Translations under genes and position numbers: made by a program | The notes under the pieces: generated by a model | Told to the model about the DNA's origin: nothing | Databases searched by the model: none | The model's input: only the letters and a program-made list of their open reading frames with translations | In this document: piece after piece, positions 7,231 through 12,342 of the stretch | Layout: the number at the start of each line of letters is the position of its first letter | Position numbering within the stretch: the first letter of the stretch is position 1 | Assembly (NCBI GenBank): GCA_019113455.1 | Contig: DXHG01000006.1 | Coordinates: forward strand, 1-12,342 | Direction of reading: 5' to 3' | Length of the DNA stretch: 12,342 nt | DNA from: Candidatus Treponema faecavium | GTDB taxonomy: Bacteria > Spirochaetota > Spirochaetia > Treponematales > Treponemataceae

Positions 7231-8610
7231 ATGAAAATAAAAACGCAGTTTATCGTGCTTGTCGCCGGCATTATTCTTATTCCGCTCGTGCTGTTCGGCA
7301 CGCTGTTCCTTGTCGTATACTATCGGTTGCCTGAGCGGGCGTTTACTCCCGGGATAAAAGATATTGTGCTTGATATCGATTCCCGCGCCGACACGGAAGA
7401 AGTGCGCCATATCGAGCGCTATATCCAAAGTCTGCCGCCGGAAGTGCAGTGTATGCTGCTTGATACGAGCGGGAAGGTTTTGTTTTCAAGTATGCCCGAA
7501 ATCAGCGTGGGAACGGTGTTTTCTGATATGGAGCTCATGGAATTTATACGCGATTCGAACCGACAGTATCTGTATCAGGTGGATTTGAACTTAGGCAGGC
7601 GCAAAGGCGGCGGGGTATCTTTTATGATTCTTTCGCGGGTTATGCGCGACAACATGCGGCGCGTAAATATATTTCTGGACGCGTTTTTTGTCGTGCTGTC
7701 CGTGTTCGCTGCGGTGTTTGTGTTTGCCGCCGCATTTGTGATATGGATTGCGCGTTCCATTGCCAAGTCGGTAACGCTGCTTGAGGAGGCGACGCGGAGC
7801 CTCGCCGCCGGAGACCTGGACACCGAAATTGTCGTAACCGGCAGCAACGAGATAACGTCGCTTTCTGATTCGCTGAACCGAATGCGGGTATCGTTAAAGG
7901 ATCAGATGGTGCGCCGCTCCCGCTTTATCATGGGCTTGAGCCATGATCTGCGCACGCCGATCGCGCTGATAAAGGGATACAGCGAGGCAATTAAAGATGG
8001 CATGGCCGACGATCCGGTGATGCTTGAAAAATCGCTCAATATCATCGGCACGAAAATCGATCAGCTTGAAAATCTTATCAATAATCTGATTAACAGCATG
8101 AGGCTTGAAACAACGGAATGGAAAGGCACGCTTACCGCGTGCGCACTCGCGCCGTTTTTGAAGACATACGCCGAACGCACGGCAGCTGACGGCAATTTGC
8201 TTCATAAGCAGGTGAGCATAGCTGTCGCGATACCGGGAACGGTTACGCTGCAGGTTGACGAAGAAATTTTTACGCGGCTTTTGGACAATATCACGGGCAA
8301 CGCGTTCCGCTACACGGGAGAAAACGGGCGCATTTCGTTTTCTGCGGTATACCATGACGTTCACGATGCAAAGACACAGAATACAGGTCAGGTCGTTATC
8401 GAAATTGCCGATGACGGCTGCGGCATTGAAGAAAAAGATCTGCCATATATTTTCGATTCGTTTTTCAGAGGAACAAACTCGCGCCGCGAAGAAGGATACG
8501 GATTCGGGCTGGCGACGGTAAAACACATCGCCGATTCTTACGGCTGGAAAATAACAGTGCAGTCAAAAGCAGGCTGCGGCACATCGTTTACGATTGTTAT
8601 TCCGCTTTAA
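7231..8610 (+). CDS. Membrane sensor histidine kinase
   Basis: Partner kinase of the preceding regulator, 459 aa. TM1 is about residues 8-31 and TM2 about 150-173; between them is an extracytoplasmic sensor region of roughly 118 residues with no recognisable ligand domain. HAMP follows at about 174-226. The HisKA box FIMGLSHDLRTPIALIKGY contains His238. The ATPase domain shows the N box (DNITGNAFRYT, 352-362), the G1 box DDGCGI (394-399), the F box YIFDSFFRG and the G2 box GYGFGLATVK. All catalytic motifs are intact. No in-frame start lies upstream, since TAA precedes at 7216, and the nearest purine-rich site (GGGAG, 7211-7215) is 15 bases from the ATG, unusually far. Translation may be weak or rely on coupling to the regulator gene. 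The signal sensed cannot be read from the sequence. Confidence 0.93.
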   Translation: MKIKTQFIVLVAGIILIPLVLFGTLFLVVYYRLPERAFTPGIKDIVLDIDSRADTEEVRHIERYIQSLPPEVQCMLLDTSGKVLFSSMPEISVGTVFSDMELMEFIRDSNRQYLYQVDLNLGRRKGGGVSFMILSRVMRDNMRRVNIFLDAFFVVLSVFAAVFVFAAAFVIWIARSIAKSVTLLEEATRSLAAGDLDTEIVVTGSNEITSLSDSLNRMRVSLKDQMVRRSRFIMGLSHDLRTPIALIKGYSEAIKDGMADDPVMLEKSLNIIGTKIDQLENLINNLINSMRLETTEWKGTLTACALAPFLKTYAERTAADGNLLHKQVSIAVAIPGTVTLQVDEEIFTRLLDNITGNAFRYTGENGRISFSAVYHDVHDAKTQNTGQVVIEIADDGCGIEEKDLPYIFDSFFRGTNSRREEGYGFGLATVKHIADSYGWKITVQSKAGCGTSFTIVIPL

Positions 8611-8645
8611 TGACGCCTGCGTGCGTGGTGCGGCGCGCACCGCAG

Positions 8646-9401
8646 CTATAATTCCAGTGATAAATCAGAAATAAGCTCGCGCACAAACGCCGTGCCGGGC
8701 TGTGTTTTGATGATCTCCGGCGGCGCGTCCTGCACAATGGCGCCCTTATCCATGACGAGCACCCGTGATGCGAGCTTGAGCGCTTCCCGTATGTCGTGCG
8801 TAACAAACAGGATAGTGAGATTCCATTCCCGCCAGATGCGTTTTATTTCCTGCTGCAGTTTGCGCCGCGTTATCTCATCAACGGCGCTGAACGGCTCATC
8901 CATGAGCAGGAGCCTGGGCCGTGAGGCAAGTGCGCGCGCAATGCCGACGCGCTGCATCTGCCCGCCCGATAATTCGCACGGATACCGCTTTGCGTAATCT
9001 GCGCTGAGGCCTACCGTGTGCAGCAGTTCTTCTGTGAGCGCTGCGGCGGCAGAACGCGATAGTTTCTGAGTGAGACGCGGTATATAGGCAATATTCTGAG
9101 CGACAGTCATGTGCGGAAAAAGCCCTGTTGTCTGAATAACATAGCCGATCGAGCGGCGGAGCGCGATGAGATTCGCCGTTTTTGTATCCTGTCCGGCAAC
9201 GGTAACGGAGCCGGAGTCAGGCAGAATCAGCCCGTTGCACAGCTTGAGGAATGTTGTTTTTCCGCAGCCTGACGTGCCGATGATGGCAGCAAATTCTCCG
9301 CGCTGTACCGAAACGGCGGCGGGCAAAAGCGCCGGAATGCCGCCGTATGATTTTGCCGCGTCTGCAAACACGATAAGCGGGGAGCCCGTATCGCCTGTCA
9401 T
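8646..9401 (-). CDS. ABC transporter ATPase, osmoprotectant (OpuCA/ProV) type
   Basis: Nucleotide-binding subunit of a glycine betaine/choline-type importer, 251 aa. Motifs in order: Walker A GTSGCGKTT (42-50), Q-loop Gln90, signature LSGGQ (144-148), Walker B LLLMDE (164-169), D-loop SAVD and H-loop His202. All catalytic residues are intact. Members of the OpuCA/ProV group usually carry tandem CBS domains after the ATPase core that sense ionic strength and often reach about 380-400 aa; this one stops right after the core and lacks them. The start overlaps the binding-protein stop (ATGA, 9398-9401), so translation is likely coupled; its own ribosome binding site is weak. It is the last gene of the operon and faces the kinase gene across 35 bp. 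Assignment to the osmoprotectant group comes mostly from its partners. Confidence 0.88.
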   Translation of the reverse strand: MTGDTGSPLIVFADAAKSYGGIPALLPAAVSVQRGEFAAIIGTSGCGKTTFLKLCNGLILPDSGSVTVAGQDTKTANLIALRRSIGYVIQTTGLFPHMTVAQNIAYIPRLTQKLSRSAAAALTEELLHTVGLSADYAKRYPCELSGGQMQRVGIARALASRPRLLLMDEPFSAVDEITRRKLQQEIKRIWREWNLTILFVTHDIREALKLASRVLVMDKGAIVQDAPPEIIKTQPGTAFVRELISDLSLEL

Positions 9402-10327
9402 CGCTGGTTCAGCAATCCTTTTGCGCTCAGAAACTCCCGGGCAACGTCTATTTCATCTTTGCCGTTAATCTCAACTTCGGCGTTCATAAAGATCATGTCT
9501 TCTGTCGTGATAAGCCCGTCCATCTTGGCAAGCGCTGCGCGCAGCTCGGGGTGCGCTTCAAGCGTGTCCGTTCGCGCGATTGTGCCGCAGTAGTAGTCGG
9601 TAATCATGTGCCGGTCGTCTTCAAGCACCGTTACGGGAGCAACGGCAAGGCGCGCATCGGTCGTAAACGCATTGATTGCGTCAACGCTGCCTGTTTCTAT
9701 CGCAGTATATTTAAGCCCCATGTCGAGATCTACCGTCTCTTTGAACGCAAGCCCATACGTATCGCACAGCAGGTTAAAGCCGTCTGCTTTTTCGTAATAA
9801 TCAGGGTTTGCGCCGAACGTGAGATCAGCGGAAATTTCTGCCAACTGCGAGAGCTTCGTTATGCCGTGCGGCTGCACGGCGTCGTTTCTGACAGCGATGG
9901 CGAATTTGTTTTCAAAGCCGTACAGGTTGATCCACTCAAGGCCGAGTTCGCCGTAGGCTTTCTGCAGCTCCTGCCACACCGTGCCGTACATCTGATCGTC
10001 AGCGGGAATATCCGTGCGCCCGACGATAAACGCCCACGCGGTGCCGGTGTATTCAGGATAGAGATCAAACTCGCCTTTTAAGAGCGCCGGATGAATATTT
10101 GTCGTGCCGCCGCCAATGCCTTTTGTTACTTCTACGGTCAAATCAGTATCATGCTCGATAAGCTGTTTGAGTATTTCGGTCAGTATGTACTGTTCGGTCA
10201 TTGGTTTTGACGCGATGCGGATGACGGCCTGTTCATCCGCGGCAGTGTCTTTTGCGCCGCCTGCAAAGAGCGCCGCAGCTGTGCAGAAAAGCAGCAGCGT
10301 GCCTGCCGCCAGTGTGTGCAGTTTCAT
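9398..10327 (-). CDS. Osmoprotectant-type substrate-binding protein (OpuCC/OsmF-like)
   Basis: Periplasmic binding protein of the importer, 309 aa, with GGAGG (10336-10340 on the complement) eight bases before the ATG. Residues 1-22 form a signal peptide with likely cleavage after the Ala of ALFA. A Cys at 15 lies inside the hydrophobic stretch but lacks a good lipobox, so lipidation is doubtful. The mature part has the OpuAC fold markers: RIASKPMTEQYILTEIL at the start, the loop GIGGGTTNIHPALLKGEFDLYPEYTGTAW (70-98), and the second-lobe segment SVDAINAFTTDARL. Aromatic residues such as Tyr90, Tyr93, Trp98 and Tyr208 could build the cage for a quaternary ammonium group; their roles are inferred from the family. 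It overlaps both neighbours by 4 nt. Ligand candidates are glycine betaine, choline or carnitine. Confidence 0.88.
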   Translation of the reverse strand: MKLHTLAAGTLLLFCTAAALFAGGAKDTAADEQAVIRIASKPMTEQYILTEILKQLIEHDTDLTVEVTKGIGGGTTNIHPALLKGEFDLYPEYTGTAWAFIVGRTDIPADDQMYGTVWQELQKAYGELGLEWINLYGFENKFAIAVRNDAVQPHGITKLSQLAEISADLTFGANPDYYEKADGFNLLCDTYGLAFKETVDLDMGLKYTAIETGSVDAINAFTTDARLAVAPVTVLEDDRHMITDYYCGTIARTDTLEAHPELRAALAKMDGLITTEDMIFMNAEVEINGKDEIDVAREFLSAKGLLNQR

Positions 10328-10971
10328 TTTGATAACCTCCAGGTATGTGTCAAATGTTTTTCTATGAACCCGAATACAAAGTCGGTGATAATCGCGGCAG
10401 CCGCGATAAGCAGACTTCCCGCTACGGTGAACGCCGCGTTGTTTGTCGTGATGCCGCGGTACACGGCAGCGCCGAGCCCGCCCGCGCCGATAAACGCTGA
10501 TACGCCCGAAAGCGATATGGTCATCACAATCATGCTGCGGAGCCCCGAAAGAATCGAAGGCGAGGCAAGCGGCAGTTTGACAAAAAAGAGTATCTGCGTG
10601 TCTGTGCTCCCCATGCCGCGTGCGGCCTCGATAATGTCAGCGTTCACTGTGGTGAGTCCTGAACAGGTGTTCCTGAGCACCGGCATGATGCCGTATATGA
10701 CAAGTGCGATTGTGGCGGTTGTGCTTCCGATGCCTGAAAACGGAATTAAAAAACCCAGCAGCGAGATTGACGGTATCGTATAAATCGCGTTTGCAATCGC
10801 AGTAACAGGTGCCTGCGCCTTTGTTCCGCTGATGGCTATGCCGATGCAGAGCCCCAGCACTGCTGCGATACCGGCGGCGGTAAAGGAAAGCTGGATATGC
10901 TGGATAAACAATTCCTGAAAATAGTCGGCGCGGTTTTTATACAGTTCAAAGATTGCGTATATAAACGACAT
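10324..10971 (-). CDS. Osmoprotectant-type ABC permease (OpuCB-like)
   Basis: Membrane subunit of the importer, 215 aa. The ATG at 10971 is preferred over an in-frame GTG at 11001, because the protein then starts MSFIYAIFELYKNRADYF, matching the usual N-terminus of OpuCB/YehW-type permeases. Neither start has a strong ribosome binding site. About five or six membrane segments are visible, and the EAA loop for ATPase contact reads EAARGMGSTDTQILFFVKLP (115-134). GAGGLG at 162-167 is also typical. Only one permease gene is present, whereas OpuC-type systems often have two, so the channel is probably a homodimer. The stop overlaps the binding-protein start. The gene lies 72 nt after wzz on the same strand and may share its transcript. 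Confidence 0.88.
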   Translation of the reverse strand: MSFIYAIFELYKNRADYFQELFIQHIQLSFTAAGIAAVLGLCIGIAISGTKAQAPVTAIANAIYTIPSISLLGFLIPFSGIGSTTATIALVIYGIMPVLRNTCSGLTTVNADIIEAARGMGSTDTQILFFVKLPLASPSILSGLRSMIVMTISLSGVSAFIGAGGLGAAVYRGITTNNAAFTVAGSLLIAAAAIITDFVFGFIEKHLTHTWRLSK

Positions 10972-10979
10972 AGGTACAT

Positions 10980-11041
10980 GCTGCCGGCAGCGGACATACA
11001 CTGCCGCGTAAAAATCCTTTCAATATAAACCTGTCGGCAGG
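10980..11041. promoter_or_regulatory. Pair of CTGNCGGCAG palindromes before the importer operon
   Basis: GCTGCCGGCAGC at 10980-10991 is a perfect 12-bp palindrome, and CCTGTCGGCAGG at 11030-11041 is a near-perfect one. They are 50 bp apart and flank an A/T-rich stretch just upstream of the permease gene. They may be operator sites. The distal copy, read on the - strand, also forms a short stem followed by TTTATATT and could be a weak terminator for wzz. Confidence 0.35.
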
Positions 11042-11043
11042 CG

Positions 11044-12144
11044 CTAGCCGTTATCGGCTGTCTTTTTGTCTGTTTTCTTCTGTTTTTTGCCAACTTGCAG
11101 CTTTGCCATTGCCTCGGGATCTTTTTTAACATTGTCTATTGCGTTCAGCAGGAACGCCAGGAATACCGATAAGAACGCTGCGGCAAAAGTAACGATGATG
11201 CACAGCATTCCGCGGCTTGGCTTTGATTTAAGGTCGGGCACTTCGGGACGCTCAAGAATCTGGAATACCGGCGTTTCGCTTGCTATTTGTATTTTTACCA
11301 GCTCGTACTGCACTTTCAGCTGTTCGTAGATTTGTTCCTGCGCTTTAAGCTCAAGCTGCAGGCGTGACATTTCAAGCATTATGGACGGAACAGAAGCAGG
11401 ATTTCTTCCGGCTACGGACTGCTCAAGGTTTGCAGTCTGCGTCTGCAAGTCGACGATGGTGTCGTAGGCGTTCTGGATATTTATTTCAATATTTTCTTTT
11501 GCACGCTGCGTTTTATCAAGCCCCAGCGCAGTAAAGCGTGCTTCAAGATAATCGACGGCAAAATCAACAACCTGCTGCGCGAATACCGGATCTTTATCGG
11601 TAAAAGAAACGGTGAGCACGCCCGTTTCTTCGTCAAATTCCGCTGTAAGGAGTTTCGATAATTGCTTGCGGCTGTTGGCACGCACCGACTTTTCTATTTC
11701 CCATTTTTCAATTAGGCCGAACTCGTCGACTATCGTGTCGAGAAAGGTGTTTGTTGTAGTCAGGAACACAGCAAGCGCGCTGTATGTCTGTCCTCCCGGT
11801 ACTGAGAGCCCCGCAATGCTTGCAAGCGAACTGAGACCGCTGGAATCCAGCATACTGCTGAGCGAGCCTCCTGATGAAGACGTATCATTTATGAGCATGA
11901 GCGCCTTAGGCGTGAACTGATTGGGCATGGGGGATGTTTCAGGCGGCAGCACGAGCGATATAATTGAAAAGGCAAGAACCGCAGCCATCGCTGCCGCGGT
12001 TATGCCGATAATGAGTTTCTTATACCGCAGCATGACCGAAAAAAGGTCTATAAGACTGATTTCATCATCCTCCTGTGTGGAGGGCGTATTTCTTGCGGTT
12101 TGGCTTTTAGCCGTCTGCTGATCAATAGCATTGTCCGTATTCAT
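11044..12144 (-). CDS. Wzz-type polysaccharide chain-length/co-polymerase protein
   Basis: Inner-membrane protein of the polysaccharide co-polymerase family, 366 aa from the ATG at 12144. The Wzz domain begins with EISLIDLFSVMLRYKK (28-43) and TM1 (about 44-66). A periplasmic region follows with a Ser/Gly-rich stretch at 89-118 and a long coiled coil at about 210-292. The pre-TM motif ERPEVPDLKSKPSRG (298-312) leads into TM2 (about 313-335). The C-terminus is a short Lys-rich tail; no BY-kinase domain or Walker motif is fused. It probably sets the chain length of an exported glycan. No glycosyltransferase, flippase or polymerase gene lies beside it within the window, so its pathway is unknown. 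An in-frame ATG at 12162 would lie upstream of the predicted transcription start. Confidence 0.87.
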   Translation of the reverse strand: MNTDNAIDQQTAKSQTARNTPSTQEDDEISLIDLFSVMLRYKKLIIGITAAAMAAVLAFSIISLVLPPETSPMPNQFTPKALMLINDTSSSGGSLSSMLDSSGLSSLASIAGLSVPGGQTYSALAVFLTTTNTFLDTIVDEFGLIEKWEIEKSVRANSRKQLSKLLTAEFDEETGVLTVSFTDKDPVFAQQVVDFAVDYLEARFTALGLDKTQRAKENIEINIQNAYDTIVDLQTQTANLEQSVAGRNPASVPSIMLEMSRLQLELKAQEQIYEQLKVQYELVKIQIASETPVFQILERPEVPDLKSKPSRGMLCIIVTFAAAFLSVFLAFLLNAIDNVKKDPEAMAKLQVGKKQKKTDKKTADNG

Positions 12145-12152
12145 AGAATGAA

Positions 12153-12182
12153 AGTATAGCATATTTTTTTATGCAGTGTAAA
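12153..12182 (-). promoter_or_regulatory. Promoter of wzz, implying a near-leaderless mRNA
   Basis: On the - strand, TTTACA (12182-12177, five of six -35 matches) and TATACT (12158-12153) are separated by 18 bp, and TGC directly before the -10 box makes an extended -10. Transcription should start around 12146, about two bases before the ATG at 12144. No Shine-Dalgarno sequence precedes either possible ATG. Confidence 0.55.
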
Positions 12183-12190
12183 TATTGCGG

Positions 12191-12290
12191 GTGTGCGCGG
12201 CAGGGCAGCGGCAGGTACGCTGTACATGCGGCGTCAGATTGCAGTCCGCTGCAGGGGTGGCTTGCGCGGCACGCGGGTTTTTCTCTTTTT
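12191..12290 (+). other. GC-rich foldable segment ending in a T-rich tract
   Basis: No ORF is convincing here. GCAGCGG (12205-12211) can pair with CCGCTGC (12246-12252), and the flanks GTGCGCGG and GCGCGGCAC are partly complementary. A short CGCG-GCA-CGCG stem (12264-12274) precedes a T-rich run at 12278-12290. This could be a small RNA with its own terminator, or a terminator alone; no good promoter was found. Confidence 0.2.
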
Positions 12291-12306
12291 TATTCTCTGT
12301 AATTTG

Positions 12307-12325
12307 TTTTTTTTGAGGGGGGGGG
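12307..12325. repeat. T8-GA-G9 homopolymer tract
   Basis: Eight T (12307-12314) and nine G (12317-12325) lie back to back in non-coding DNA. G tracts of this length are slippage-prone and are known to modulate promoters by phase variation in T. pallidum. A weak -10-like TATTCA (12326-12331) follows directly, which would put the tract in the spacer of a rightward promoter for a gene beyond the window. Confidence 0.5.
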
Positions 12326-12342
12326 TATTCAGAGGCGGGGCT

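Noticed and set aside
8625..8652. Convergent-gap hairpin (8625-8643) and TATAAT at 8647-8652
   Set aside because: The eight-base stem has no T-tract on either side, and the TATAAT has no matching -35 box and lies at the end of a gene, so neither a terminator nor a promoter is claimed.
9551..10081. + strand ORF of 176 codons inside the binding-protein gene
   Set aside because: The opposite strand encodes an unmistakable binding protein, and the ORF product matches no recognisable family.
10972..11001. GTG start for the permease at 11001
   Set aside because: It adds ten polar residues not seen in the family and has no better ribosome binding site; ATG at 10971 gives the usual N-terminus.

Overview
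The window looks like a piece of a spirochaete chromosome, most likely a Treponema of about 50-55% GC. This is inferred from protein character alone: an RND pump whose periplasmic adaptor lacks the alpha-helical hairpin (an atypical form also known from Borrelia BesA), a PII-like protein behind the pump gene, and a G9 tract of the kind known from T. pallidum promoters. No rRNA or other phylogenetic marker is present, so the assignment is tentative.

Layout. Positions 1-184 are non-coding and hold the most striking structure: 15-bp dyads of consensus TTTGCC-NNN-GGCAAA repeated with a near-constant 22-bp centre-to-centre step, nested inside a 33-bp inverted repeat, and probably continuing beyond the left edge. 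Positions 332-6240 on the + strand form a tightly packed efflux operon: TolC-like outer-membrane factor, hairpin-less adaptor, RND transporter, and a small protein with a Lys-rich helical N-terminus and a PII-like C-terminal domain. The last three genes are joined by start/stop overlaps. The operon ends in a group of mutually exclusive hairpins followed by a T-rich stretch. Positions 6483-8610 on the + strand encode an OmpR-type response regulator and its histidine kinase, with a recognisable promoter and an 18-bp-spaced direct repeat next to the -35 box.

Orientation flips at about 8610-8646. On the - strand, reading from high to low coordinates, come a Wzz-type polysaccharide chain-length protein (12144-11044) and a compact three-gene osmoprotectant-type ABC importer: permease, binding protein, ATPase (10971-8646), with 4-nt overlaps at each junction. 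The wzz gene has a good promoter that would place transcription start about 2 nt before the start codon, so the mRNA may be leaderless. The right end (12163-12342) contains GC-rich foldable sequence and a T8-GA-G9 homopolymer pair that could mark the promoter of a gene outside the window.

How the parts work together: the first operon should build a tripartite drug or lipid exporter with an attached small-molecule-sensing or trafficking protein. The two-component system next to it may sense envelope conditions and regulate the pump, but nothing in the sequence proves that link. The ABC importer probably takes up a betaine- or choline-like compatible solute.
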